This document shows, in pieces, positions 53,276 through 62,430 of a DNA stretch of 63,833 nucleotides. Where the stretch lies: positions 1 through 63,833 of the forward strand of contig NZ_SRSG01000022.1 of NCBI RefSeq assembly GCF_005543295.1, given 5' to 3'. The translations under genes and the position numbers were made by a program. Under the pieces are notes generated by a model, which worked only from the letters and a program-made list of their open reading frames with translations, ran no database searches and was not told where the DNA came from. This DNA comes from Halalkalirubrum salinum. GTDB taxonomy: Archaea; Halobacteriota; Halobacteria; Halobacteriales; Haloferacaceae. Every line of letters begins with the position of its first letter. Position 1 is the first letter of the stretch.

Positions 53276-53289
53276 TCCCGGCGGGTCCA
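53276..53289 (+). repeat. second copy of the tRNA 3' end (att-like)
   Basis: TCCCGGCGGGTCCA repeats exactly the last 14 bases of the tRNA (53186-53199). Duplicated tRNA ends mark integrase-type insertion events. No integrase gene is visible nearby. Confidence 0.6.
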
Positions 53290-53654
53290 TCGCAGCGATC
53301 GAGTTCTACTAGGAAACGAAAATGAACTAGCCGAGTGAAGCGTGGATTTGTTTCTACTGACGAGTTTTAATCAAGTTCGTGCTGATTCCTGGATTCTGGG
53401 AATTCCCGCCCTCAAATCCACCGCTCATCGAATGAAGGAAAGTCGGGAAAGCCGATCATTTTGCAAACAACCCACAGGCAGAAGACTACAATATACGCGA
53501 GGGATTTCGCCATTCACACACGAATACCCACGAAGTAGGATTCCGATAAAAACATTCACAACAAAAGCTATCTCCTAACATAAATTTACTATTAACATTT
53601 CATAATATTAAATACACTTAGTTACAATCCGGTACGTAGACAACGGGTTCGGGG
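53290..53654. other. gene-poor AT-rich start of the accessory region
   Basis: No convincing gene. GC content falls visibly from about 53330, with AT-rich tracts at 53580-53630 that may serve as promoter for the broken kinase gene downstream. Confidence 0.4.
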
Positions 53655-54806
53655 ATGGGAAACAACGAGGCACGAACGAGGGCCGACGAGCGAATTACCC
53701 GACTCCACGACGCCGTACCGGGGATGCAGTCAGCTTCCAGCGAGACAGCGATTTACGAAGCGATCGTCGAGACCGTGGTCAGCACGCTCGGATTTGATGC
53801 ATGTGCAGTCTCCGTTCCAGACAACGGTGTGTTCGACGAACGAGTAGTGTCTGAGTCTGCTCCGTTCGATGAGGGAACCCGCTCGTTTCGAGTCGATGAA
53901 GTATTATCGGCACATCTTTCCAGAACGGTGAGAGTGTAATTGTTGAGAACGCGTTTGAAAATAGGGAGGCAAAACCGAGCGACCAGTCGATCGTATCGGG
54001 ACTTACCGTTCCACTTGACGACAGAGGGGTGTTTCAGGGATACGCCTCAGAACCCGGGGCGTTCGACGAGCGCGATCTTAAAGTCACAGAGCTTCTCTGT
54101 GCCCACGCAACCGCAGCACTTGATCGTCTTGAAAAAGAGCAGGAGCTAAAACGAAAAAAACAACCAGCTTTCGCAGTGTGCCAACTTTGTCAGCCACGAC
54201 CTCCGGAATCCGCTCGCCGTTGCCAAAGGTTATGTATCTCCTGAACGGGACGCAAACGACAGTGAGCAGCTCACAAAAGTGAGTCACGCGCTCGATCGGA
54301 TGGAGACACTGATTGACGTGCTGTTGGCACTCGCACAAGCTGGGAGCCAGCTCAACGAAACCGAACCCACCGTTCTGGCTGCGCTTGCAGATACCTGCTG
54401 GCAAACCGTCGACACGGCCAACGCAACACTCACACTCCAGACCGAACAAACCGTCAACGCCGACCGAAACCGGCTCAAGCAACTATTCGAGAATCTCTTT
54501 CGGAACGCGATCGAACACGGTTCGACAGACGCCGATACACAGGGTCTAACGGAAGTAGGTAATAGCAATCCGAGCGTGACGATCGAGGTCGGTGATATAG
54601 CAGATAGTGGCTTTTATGTTGCCGACAATGGTCCTGGAATCCCAGAAGACGATCGAGCGAACGTTTTTGAGAGCGGCTACTCGACAGCTGAGGACGGTAC
54701 TGGATACGGTCTAGCGATCGTCAAAGAGATCGTCGAGGCACATGGCTGGTCGGTGACTGTAACAACGAGCGAAGAAGGAGGCGCACGGTTCGAAATCAAA
54801 ACGTAG
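53655..54806 (+). pseudogene. GAF-histidine kinase, broken by two frameshifts
   Basis: A haloarchaeal sensor kinase in three frames. Part 1 (from 53655) and part 2 together give a GAF domain: ETAIYEAIVETVVSTLGFDAC, then after a shift near 53905-53920 FQNGESVIVENAFENREA and GVFQGYASEPGAFDERD. A second shift lies in an A-rich run near 54150-54165; beyond it the frame reads NNQLSQCANFVSHDLRNPLA with the phosphorylated His, then RLKQLFENLFRNAIEHG, DNGPGIPEDDRANVF and GTGYGLAIVKEIVEAHGW, the N, G1 and G2 boxes. All domains are otherwise intact, so the loss is recent or a sequencing artefact. Confidence 0.85.
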
Positions 54807-55658
54807 CCCAGAGTCACGATCGACACGGTTGCAAATTCCAGTCGTTGAGAGATCTGATCTATAGGGGAATACATAGCACGTGAAATTCAGTCTGCAGTAG
54901 TTTCTTCGCCGGTATAAAGAAATAAAAAAATATACTTTTAGTATTTTCTTATATATTTGATATATTGAATTGGTTCGGATTTTGTTGTGTTTGTATCTGA
55001 GATTGAGACTGTGTCTCACCCAGACGCACTGCAACGGGTGTGGTCAGCTGCTAAGAGAGATGGCGTTGTCGGGGAGCGATGCGTATCCTTTGCACTAGGG
55101 ATTGCTACGTGACGGCATCTACATTGTGATTCCCACAGTGGTCGATAACGGCTCCAGAAGGCATTATTTTGGTCGTCACTATTCAGACTTTGCACAGAGC
55201 AATTCGTATATTTCTGGATCAACAACGCGGTATATATGTTGCTGCTTGTCTGCGAGTTGGGCGACAAGGTCGTCGGGGGTGCTGTGATCATGATTTTGAG
55301 CTCAGGCATGTAGATTAGTTTTGTAGTCATGAGTATGGGCAGATGATCGAGCGTATTAGAGAAATATATCAATCTAAAATATTATACTGAGAAATGGTAT
55401 ATTTTGTCTATGGCCGAATACGAAGTTTACAAAAATCGTTGTCTCACTTCTCGTTCAACAGGAGCGACGTATCTGATCGATACTACTGCTGAGTCGTGGG
55501 GGTAGTTTTTATTCAGAAGACACATTACCTCACTCTGACACTCAGTATCTAGCCATTATCATCGGGTGTCCACACTGTAGGTGGATCCGAAGCCTGCTAG
55601 AGGAGATGTTAGACTCCAAACTGCGTCAATTGCGCTACAGATGACGGAGACGGTTGTG
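54807..55658. other. AT-rich stretch without a clear gene
   Basis: No gene passes inspection. On the minus strand a frame ending at 55179 reads STPDDLVAQLADKQQHIYRV and then VDPEIYELLCAKSE; it looks like the C-terminus of a real protein, but no start codon lies in the same frame and a stop precedes it, so it is probably a remnant. The zone 54890-54970 is very AT-rich. Confidence 0.4.
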
Positions 55659-56696
55659 CTAGTTGGCGATCGGTTTCGCGTACTCCCGGGCAAATAGATC
55701 GAGTACGATTTTCGCTCCTCCGAGGACCACAGGGCCGATAAAGAGGCCAATGGCTCCAAACACGATGAGACCCCCAAAGATGCCAACTACGATAGTCGCC
55801 GCATTCATCGCCCCGCTCCGACCGATGATTACTGGCCGGAGGTAGATGTCAGAGACACTAATGATCGACCCGTACACCAGTATCGCGCCCGCTGCTAGGG
55901 GTCGATCGATCAAGAACAGATAGGCTGAAGCCGGCACCCAGACACCGAACGCACCGATGAGCGGGAGCAACGTGAGGACGAAGGTTGCAACAGTCAAAAA
56001 GACCACTCCCGGCATCCCAACAACTGCGAGACCGATCCCCAGTAGTACGGCTTGGATGCCCGCGACAATGACATTACCCACGACAGAGGCCCACATCAGG
56101 TTGTCGAGTTTGACGTACAGATCCCGCTGGACACGATTGTCGATCGGGACAACAGATTCCACCCACGAAACGAACCGATCGCCGTCGTGTAACAGGGCGA
56201 AGAGAACGAAACCGGTCACCGTGAGCCCGATCAGCACGCCCGGGAGGCCGCCGATAATCGAAAGTGTGCCAGTGGCAAGTCGCTGCAGGGTCTGTGTAAT
56301 CGTCCCTTGATACGTTGAGTACAGCAGGCTAAGATCGACGGCGAATCCCATGGTCTCGAATTGGTCTTGGATGTATTCTGGACTGAATGCTCCATCCTCA
56401 ATTGCGGAGATAAGCGCCAGGCCTTGCCGAAATGCGATAGAGAGGACGTAGACGACCGGAATGAAAAACACGACGATCGACATCGTGATCGTGCCGACTG
56501 CGGCCACCTTCGAACTCAGCCGCTGTTCGAGTACCTCTTGGATGGGTGCAAGAACGTATGCGAGTACGATCGCGAACAGGATGTACTGCAAATATGTGAA
56601 AATGAGCAGTCCGGCAAGCACTGTGCTTACTACTGCAAAGATCGTGAGTGCAATTCGGTGTGAAGACTGTTGGGGTGAGTTGCTCTGCGTGGTCAT
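55659..56696 (-). CDS. AI-2E (PerM) family transporter
   Basis: A 345-residue membrane protein with about eight helices. Family features are the paired N-terminal helices (ALTIFAVVSTVLAGLLIFTY, LFAIVLAYVLAPIQEVLEQR), a central amphipathic region (FSPEYIQDQFETMGF), GLPGVLIGLTVTGFVLFALLHDG, and the C-terminal LPLIGAFGVWVPA and ISVSDIYLRPVIIG. Members export signalling or other small molecules or act as Na+/H+ antiporters; the sequence does not decide. It stands alone within the accessory region. Confidence 0.9.
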   Translation of the reverse strand: MTTQSNSPQQSSHRIALTIFAVVSTVLAGLLIFTYLQYILFAIVLAYVLAPIQEVLEQRLSSKVAAVGTITMSIVVFFIPVVYVLSIAFRQGLALISAIEDGAFSPEYIQDQFETMGFAVDLSLLYSTYQGTITQTLQRLATGTLSIIGGLPGVLIGLTVTGFVLFALLHDGDRFVSWVESVVPIDNRVQRDLYVKLDNLMWASVVGNVIVAGIQAVLLGIGLAVVGMPGVVFLTVATFVLTLLPLIGAFGVWVPASAYLFLIDRPLAAGAILVYGSIISVSDIYLRPVIIGRSGAMNAATIVVGIFGGLIVFGAIGLFIGPVVLGGAKIVLDLFAREYAKPIAN

Positions 56697-56852
56697 ACAG
56701 TTCTCTTACACGTCAGGAGTTATTATCTTCGTGTCGTCGTTGATTCGTCACATGAGCCAGCAGATGAAATTCAAGCGGAGTGATATGTTTGAAGCTGTTG
56801 TATTCGTTAGCAAATCATAAACCGAAACCCACGTAGTAAATACAGAGTCCAG

Positions 56853-57415
56853 ATTAATGATGCTATCGAGCAAACAATCACAGACGTAATCGCGTATCTG
56901 CCGACACTCGTTTCGGTACTCGTCATCCTCGTTTTGGGTATATTATCGGTCGAATCGTCGGGAGTGTTGTTACGCCCCTTGTTCGTGGGATCGGGATCAG
57001 TGAGTACGCGAGAGGGACCGCAGTGGAGAATGTCGGGAGCGGTGATGGCGATGCTATCGCGAAAGCGCTTGAGATGGGTGTCGCGTACTACATCTACTTC
57101 ATGGCGTTGCTTGACGCGGCGGATGTGCTGGGGATTCCACAGCTCACAGAGTTGCTTTCAGACTTGGCGACGTTCCTACTGATCGTCTTAGCCGCGCTCG
57201 TCGTGCTTGTCGTCGGCTTCGACATCGCCATTGCCACGAATCTATTCACCGCCTTCATCGCGGCCTTCTTCGGCGCGCTTGCGCTCGCGGTGGCGATCGG
57301 AATCGGCGTGGCCGTTGGCCTTGGCGGACGGGACTATGTTGCTGAGAATATCGACGAGTGGGTAGACTCAGCCGTCAGTGCGATCAAAGAGGACAACGTT
57401 CCCGAGATGGAGTGA
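56853..57415 (+). pseudogene. small MscS-type transmembrane protein, frameshifted
   Basis: Read with one base restored, the gene codes for a protein of about 187 residues with the TM-helix layout of small mechanosensitive-channel-like proteins: NDAIEQTITDVIAYLPTLVS, ILVLG, then after the lesion IIGRIVGSVVTPLVRGIG, MGVAYYIYFMALLDAADVLG and FDIAIATNLFTAFIAAFFGA. The break is at TTGGGTATATTATCGG (about 56934-56949), where one T is missing from the expected GGT-TAT-ATT. The codon in the normal start position is ATT (56853), not ATG, so initiation is damaged too. Frames before and after fit a single-base deletion. Confidence 0.75.
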
Positions 57416-57565
57416 GACCAGTCCGTAAGCCGACTGGATCTCTTACACGAGTAGGGAAAGATCACCTCACAGAGATATTATTATAGGATAGTTGAACCCC
57501 TGTAAAGTGACAGAGTAGAATCGGCGGACGATTATTGGTGAAAAGGTCGGAGGAAAGAACGCTAC

Positions 57566-58375
57566 TTAGACCTCTTCACTGACGGGCTCCCAGATTGAAC
57601 ACCAGTCTTCGACTGCAATGTATCCCTCAACCTTCGCACAGCCGCCCCACATGTCGTCGTTCTTGTCGAGAATAAATTCTGCACAGTTTCCGCAGGACTG
57701 TCCTGGTTGCGCAGGCCCGTCTGCGATCGCCTCGACAGACTCCATCAACAGTACATCCTCTTGACTTTGAAGATCATCAGGATCCCGCTCTTCACCAGCC
57801 TGTGAGGTCGCCGTCCGGTACTCCGCTGGAAGCTGGGCTGTGGCCAACTCCGCTTCGGACATCCCTTCGGGGACGTCAGGTTCGGGTAGTACCTCATAAA
57901 TTACACACCAGTCCTCACCGTCGACGTACCCCTCAACCTCCGAACATGCACCAAAGGTGTCACCGTTTTTGTCCACGATGTAGTCTGCACAGTTCGCACA
58001 GCACGTCCCCGGCTGGTGTGCGTCGTTCTCCTGTGCTTCCTCGTACTCGGAGAAACGAACGTCAGCTTTGATCTCCAACTCGTCGGGATTGCGTTGTTCA
58101 CCCCCAAGTGACATCGCAGAGATGTACACGTCGGGTACGGGGCCGCGTTCGAACTCCTCCGCTGACACCCCCTCCGGGCGTTCCCCGTCTCCATCCCCAT
58201 CGTCGGGGTCGGTTGTCCCGTCTCCATCCCCATCTTCGGGTTCGGTTGTCCCGTCACCATTATCACCGGCACATCCGCTTAACGCTGCGATACCGACCGT
58301 CGCCACGAGGTAATTCCGACGACTCCACATGTCGTAGTTCGATACTCGGTTGTACAGGGAAGTCTCATTGGACAT
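57566..58375 (-). CDS. lipoprotein with two HiPIP-like iron-sulfur domains
   Basis: A 269-residue exported protein (254 if it starts at the ATG at 58330). The signal SRRNYLVATVGIAALSGCAG combines twin Arg with a lipobox, so it is probably Tat-exported and lipid-anchored. An acidic Gly/Asp linker (GDGTTEPEDGDGDG) follows. Two domains of about 90 residues each have the same Cys spacing C-x2-C-x14-C-x12-C: CANCADYIVDKNG...CSEVEGYVDGEDWC and CGNCAEFILDKND...CAKVEGYIAVEDWC. That is the high-potential iron-sulfur protein pattern. It could carry electrons at the outer face of the membrane. Confidence 0.82.
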   Translation of the reverse strand: MSNETSLYNRVSNYDMWSRRNYLVATVGIAALSGCAGDNGDGTTEPEDGDGDGTTDPDDGDGDGERPEGVSAEEFERGPVPDVYISAMSLGGEQRNPDELEIKADVRFSEYEEAQENDAHQPGTCCANCADYIVDKNGDTFGACSEVEGYVDGEDWCVIYEVLPEPDVPEGMSEAELATAQLPAEYRTATSQAGEERDPDDLQSQEDVLLMESVEAIADGPAQPGQSCGNCAEFILDKNDDMWGGCAKVEGYIAVEDWCSIWEPVSEEV

Positions 58376-58423
58376 ACTAGAATAGCCAACTCTTGTATGT
58401 AAAATCATTAAGGATTTTCTCAC

Positions 58424-58938
58424 TAAGTGAAAATTCCTCCCTATTCAGAAACAGAGTTATCAAAAAAAGTACGTTAACTACTGAGGATACAACGACAATG
58501 ACCACACTGTTGGTTGATACTGCGACAGCGCTGTCCATCATTCAGGTGACAGCGACACGAAAGCGCGATCCGAGAATTACGTCCCGAGTCGTGAAACAGA
58601 ACACAGCGACAATCCTGTCCTGAGTAGGAACAGAAGATACGACGACTCAAAGCTCCAGCAGTTCGCCCCTAGCCCCGATATTCGTGCACGTATCAGGCAC
58701 CGAGAGTTCATCCCACTCAACACGACCTAACACCAGTCACATGACTACGATCGAGATTAGTGGGGAGGCAGTCGATCGACCGTACACGACTGACCTGAAC
58801 GGTTCATCCCGTACTCAGATCGTCAGAAACCATATCAACCACGCAACGAAAGAACGCCAGCAGACGAGACGATCGACCGGATAGTAGCCCATAGATTTAT
58901 TCTCTGTCCTTCTGATTTTGCGTACGGAGCAAACAAAT
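58424..58938. other. intergenic stretch with two unsupported short frames
   Basis: Short frames at 58498-58623 and 58741-58884 (the latter MTTIEISGEAVDRPY...) have no recognisable features. The stretch contains repeated ACGACA/GCGACA strings. Nothing else is seen. Confidence 0.35.
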
Positions 58939-59352
58939 ATGACAGAAGTGACACTGGAGACAGCAAAAGCGCTCATCGCAGCGGCAGAAGACAAAGCAGT
59001 TGAGATCGACGTCCCAATGTGTGTTGCGGTGGTGGACAAAGGTTGTAACCTCGTCGGCTTTCACCGAATGGATGAGGCACTCATCGCGAGTATCGATATC
59101 GCACAAAACAAAGCCTACTCGTCGGCATCGTTGAAATTAGACACACAGACCATCCACGAGGTGTCACAACCGGGAGAGTCGTTATATGGACTGGGGAATA
59201 CGAACGACGGGCGGATCGTAACGTTCGGCGGTGGATTTCCGCTCAAAGACGAGGATGGCACCGTCGTCGGAGGTGTCGGCGTCTCTGGGGGCAGTGTCGA
59301 AGAAGACAGGGAGGTCGCACAGGCCGCCGTCGACGTCTTCGAAAACGCATAG
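58939..59352 (+). CDS. GlcG/HbpS-like heme-binding protein
   Basis: A 137-residue cytoplasmic protein of the GlcG/HbpS family, small alpha-beta proteins that bind heme or sense redox state. Typical parts are TLETAKALIAAAEDKAVEI, CVAVVDKGCNLVGFHRMDEALIASIDIAQNKAYS, GGGFPLKDEDGTVVGGVGVSGGSVEEDREVAQAA. Length is normal. It is in a group of stress-type genes; heme sensing for redox stress is possible. ATG at 58939 (MTEVTLE). Confidence 0.9.
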   Translation: MTEVTLETAKALIAAAEDKAVEIDVPMCVAVVDKGCNLVGFHRMDEALIASIDIAQNKAYSSASLKLDTQTIHEVSQPGESLYGLGNTNDGRIVTFGGGFPLKDEDGTVVGGVGVSGGSVEEDREVAQAAVDVFENA

Positions 59353-59997
59353 CCAATTGCCACTGTTTCGCCGGACGGATCGATACTGACGTCAGATTCC
59401 GTACGTCGATCGATAGAATGACATCTGTCGATCGAACCTCGCGTGTACAATTGTCCCAGTCAGGGTGGTAAAGCCGATCACGACTGTGCAGATACTAGAT
59501 TACAAGATCCGCGTCGGCAAACGTATACGATTTTCATTCAAGCACCTCGGTACGATACATTGAGAACGGAGGGTAGTGTCCAGAGCAACTCAGTAACGAG
59601 GTTCGACACCGCTTTTTCAGGCACAAACACGAACCGAGTGAAACCAACGTCTCTGCAGACTGAATTACTGTGCGTGTACCCACCTACGTGATCGACTAGG
59701 TCCGGACCTAGTCGAGAATTGGTATTCGTCACGCAGTTCAAGATCGGAATGTACAGGATTACGCAGATACAATTATACAACTGGCTGTCGTGATCTGAGG
59801 TGAGGGCCGATGCCAATAGAAAATATCGTAGAAACAGGAGTACTCACAGCTCAGCGGGATCGACCGGCGGGGAACGAAGCCACGGTGGTAAAAAAAGAGA
59901 GTCTCGGGAGTGTGATTAGTGATCGGAATCGTTACCGGGTCCGCAATCTGGGCAGCCGAACTCAAAGGAACGATTTCGTTAATAGAGGGGAGAATCC
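59353..59997. other. intergenic stretch with a perfect palindrome
   Basis: No gene is supported. A 63-codon frame (59810-60001) ends in an ATGA overlap with the DUF2267 gene but its composition is not protein-like. The main feature is the palindrome at 59692-59715. Confidence 0.4.
59692..59715. repeat. 24-bp perfect palindrome
   Basis: The half-site TCGACTAGGTCC is followed directly by its reverse complement. No spacer is present, so in RNA it could form only a stem with a small loop; as DNA it could be an operator or recombination site. It contains CTAG twice, a tetramer often rare in prokaryotic genomes. Confidence 0.8.
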
Positions 59998-60459
59998 ATG
60001 AATTTCGACGAGTTCACAGGAGAGATACAGCACCGACTTGAACTTCCGGGTACCGGTGAGACAGTACGCGCAATACGGGCGACGCTCCTGACTCTGGGAC
60101 AGCGAATCCCGGAAGGAAACGCCGAGGACCTTGCCGCGTCACTTCCGATGGAGATCAAATGGTACCTGACCGGAGCCGTCCACGAGCACGGCCAACGATT
60201 CGACTGGACGGAGTTCGTCTCTCGAGTCAGTGAAATAGAGGGAGCCGATCGACCAGATGCGGCCTATCATGCCCAGGTCATTATGGATTTCGTAGGGACG
60301 CTTGTGCCCCCATCAGACCTACAACAGCTCAGGGACCAACTCCCGGAAGATGAAGACGACGAGAACTGGCAGAAACTCTTCGAGGTGATCGATGCCGGGG
60401 GCTGGGGAGACGCACAGGAAGCGCAAACGGGTGGAGGACCACAGCAGGTCGATGAGTAA
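59998..60459 (+). CDS. DUF2267 family protein
   Basis: A 153-residue all-helical protein with the DUF2267 pattern: FDEFTGEIQHRLELPGTGET, VRAIRATLLTLGQRIPEGNAEDLAASLPMEIKW and a second related segment AAYHAQVIMDFVGTLVPPSDLQQLRDQLP. It ends in a short Gly/Gln tail. Members appear in stress gene groups; the role is unknown. Confidence 0.9.
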   Translation: MNFDEFTGEIQHRLELPGTGETVRAIRATLLTLGQRIPEGNAEDLAASLPMEIKWYLTGAVHEHGQRFDWTEFVSRVSEIEGADRPDAAYHAQVIMDFVGTLVPPSDLQQLRDQLPEDEDDENWQKLFEVIDAGGWGDAQEAQTGGGPQQVDE

Positions 60460-60800
60460 TAGTGGATTCTGTATCAAGAGGCGGAAACAAATCGAAGCCA
60501 ACGGAGTGATCCATCGAGGGTTCCTTTGATCGACCTGGGTGACTCGCTCAATCAGTGAGCAGACTCATGAGGCGTACTGACGACAGTTATCCGAGGGATG
60601 CGCTGCGGAATCGATCGAGTCGTCTCAAACGATCGACTCAGGAATAACTACCGCGGTTCCAACTCAGACAAAAACGTCACCCTACAGTCGAATGAGACGT
60701 ACTCAAATTCGTCAACAAGCGCCAATGTTTTGAGCCCCACACTGTGGTACAGAAGGGCGCAACGGTTATACTGTTTACCAGCTTAAACGATCACACGACA
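60460..60800. other. intergenic region before the HdeD-like gene
   Basis: No gene is visible. A TATA-like sequence in the last 60 bp (CGGTTATACTGTTTACC, about 60763-60779) is suitably placed to start the HdeD-like mRNA near its ATG at 60801. Confidence 0.4.
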
Positions 60801-61379
60801 ATGAGCTCCGCGAATAGAAAAATATCAGGAGAACCGATTGCGCCAAGGCGCGCAGTCGTCGGTGGTATCATACTTGCACTCCTCGGGGTGTTGGCGATCA
60901 TGTTCCCGTTCGTTACCGGGTTGTCACTGTCGATCCTACTCGGCGGTGTGCTGATGATCGGCGCACTCGTGCATGCTGCCCACGCTTTCGGGCGCGATCG
61001 GACTCGAGGGTCGCGGCTCTTGCAAATCGTCCTTGGCGTGTTGTATGGGATCGCGGGCATCAGCTTACTTGTTAACCCTCTGTTCGGGCTCGTCACGCTG
61101 ACGCTTCTCGTTGTCACTTTCCTCTTTCTCGACGGGATCGTCGAGATCGCATGGGCGATACAAGCGCGCGGCCAACAGCACTGGGCGTGGCTCCTCGCCA
61201 GCGGCGTCATCTCGCTGGTTGCCGCCGGCCTGCTCTGGATGGGCTTGCCGAGCACCGCGATCTGGGTGGTCGGCTTCCTGTTCGGTGTGAACTTGCTTGC
61301 AACCGGGATCGCTATGGCAGTTTACGGGCGAGGCGTCACAGCCGTCAGCATTGACGATAGGACTTCGATCAGCGGCTAA
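60801..61379 (+). CDS. HdeD-like membrane protein
   Basis: A 192-residue protein with six hydrophobic helices arranged as three related pairs, each ending in a GG or WAI element: LLGVLAIMFPFVTGLSLSIL, VLGVLYGIAGISLLVNPLFG, ISLVAAGLLWMGLPSTAIWV. This is the DUF308/HdeD layout linked in bacteria to acid resistance. Function in haloarchaea is open. Start at 60801 (MSSANRKI). Confidence 0.88.
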   Translation: MSSANRKISGEPIAPRRAVVGGIILALLGVLAIMFPFVTGLSLSILLGGVLMIGALVHAAHAFGRDRTRGSRLLQIVLGVLYGIAGISLLVNPLFGLVTLTLLVVTFLFLDGIVEIAWAIQARGQQHWAWLLASGVISLVAAGLLWMGLPSTAIWVVGFLFGVNLLATGIAMAVYGRGVTAVSIDDRTSISG

Positions 61380-61462
61380 ATCGCGACGACGGATTTTGAG
61401 AGTAATAAAAACTACTAAAATACCGCACGAGACAGAGAGGCGAGTGTCTGGCTACCAGGGTG

Positions 61463-61705
61463 CTACTTCGTCCACCTGATCTCGTATTCGAGTTCGTACC
61501 GTTGGTCTCCAGTTTCCGAATCAGTGAGGCGTTCGAGTTCGACTTCGAATTTCGGATTCTCCGGGATGCTCACTGTCTCTTCGTCGGTATTGTTCGTGAG
61601 TTCGACCGTTCCCGATTCGATTTGATCTGCAGCATCGCGTAACGCTTCTGCGATCTGCGTTCTTGTTTCCTGGTGTTCGGTTTTGTACAGGACTTCTTCT
61701 GGCAT
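61463..61705 (-). CDS. amphi-Trp domain protein
   Basis: An 80-residue protein with the amphi-Trp pattern: LYKTEHQETRTQIAEALRDAADQIESG at the N-terminus and ELEYEIRWTK with the near-terminal Trp. Function not known. It follows the CBS-domain gene by six bases on the same strand and is likely in one transcript with it. Confidence 0.9.
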   Translation of the reverse strand: MPEEVLYKTEHQETRTQIAEALRDAADQIESGTVELTNNTDEETVSIPENPKFEVELERLTDSETGDQRYELEYEIRWTK

Positions 61706-61711
61706 TAGTTA

Positions 61712-62131
61712 TCAGTACTCCGGCCGCTGGGCTCTAATGATATTTCCGAGGTGCTGTTGTTCGTCGGCGAGTAACTCAGTCATGTCATCAGCAGTAATGA
61801 TTCCGACGAGAGAATCACCTTTACAGACTGGAAGCCGCCGGACTCCGTGTTCGGCCATTAGACTAGCCGCTTCGTAGAATCCAGCATCGGGTTCAGCTGT
61901 ACAAAGGTCAGTGGTCATCACGTCCTCAGCAGTCTGACTTGCCAGATCGGCTTGTTCTCCCAGGATACGAACGGTCAGATCTCGATCTGTGACGATCCCA
62001 ACTGGTGTGTTACCGTTCGTAATGACAACACTTCCGACCTTCTCTTCGGCCATGATCGTGGCGAGATCGGTGACCGGCGTTTCAGGAGGCGCTGTTATGG
62101 CATCGCTTCGGGCAAGGTCTTCGATAGGCAT
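61712..62131 (-). CDS. tandem CBS domain protein
   Basis: A 139-residue protein with two CBS domains that would bind adenine nucleotides: SDAITAPPETPVTDLATIMAEEKVGSVVIT with PVGIVTDRDLTVRI, and EDVMTTDLCTAEPDAGFYEAASLMAEHGVRRLPVCKG with LVGIITADDMTEL. No effector domain is attached. It is upstream of the amphi-Trp gene; the pair are probably co-expressed regulators of stress responses, which is inference. Confidence 0.93.
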   Translation of the reverse strand: MPIEDLARSDAITAPPETPVTDLATIMAEEKVGSVVITNGNTPVGIVTDRDLTVRILGEQADLASQTAEDVMTTDLCTAEPDAGFYEAASLMAEHGVRRLPVCKGDSLVGIITADDMTELLADEQQHLGNIIRAQRPEY

Positions 62132-62397
62132 TTTGATTCACCCAGTTGAAAGTTCGAGGTGAACCGTATAATAGATTATTATAGTTCCTGTTTTGTGAGA
62201 ACTGCGAGGCCTACAGCTGTAGCTCATTCGACGACATCCGCCGACGGATCGAAACCGTGGACGAGCAGGTTTTCTCACGGAGTACTGACCAGTAAAGGAT
62301 GGTAGATCGATCCGCTGGCGAAGAGATGCATGTAACTATTCTATTAGGTACCGCTATTACTCCTGCTCGGGTGGGGAAAGTCCGACAAACTGTGGTA

Positions 62398-62413
62398 AGT
62401 ATTTTATAATATG
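62398..62413 (+). promoter_or_regulatory. probable TATA box of the UspA gene
   Basis: AGTATTTTATAATATG, about 25 nt before the ATG at 62431; predicts a leaderless mRNA. Confidence 0.55.
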
Positions 62414-62430
62414 AGCCGACTGGTCGAGTC

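Noticed and set aside
55016-55372. 118-codon minus-strand frame
   Set aside because: Its composition is irregular and the better-looking peptide of the region is in another frame, so this frame is not a gene.
58741-58884. Possible 47-residue protein MTTIEISGEAVD...
   Set aside because: No homolog or motif is recalled, no promoter or ribosome site is evident, and it lies in a decaying region.
59810-60001. 63-codon frame overlapping the DUF2267 start by ATGA
   Set aside because: The overlap looks like coupling, but the sequence has no hydrophobic core and its composition is not protein-like. The overlap alone is weak evidence here.
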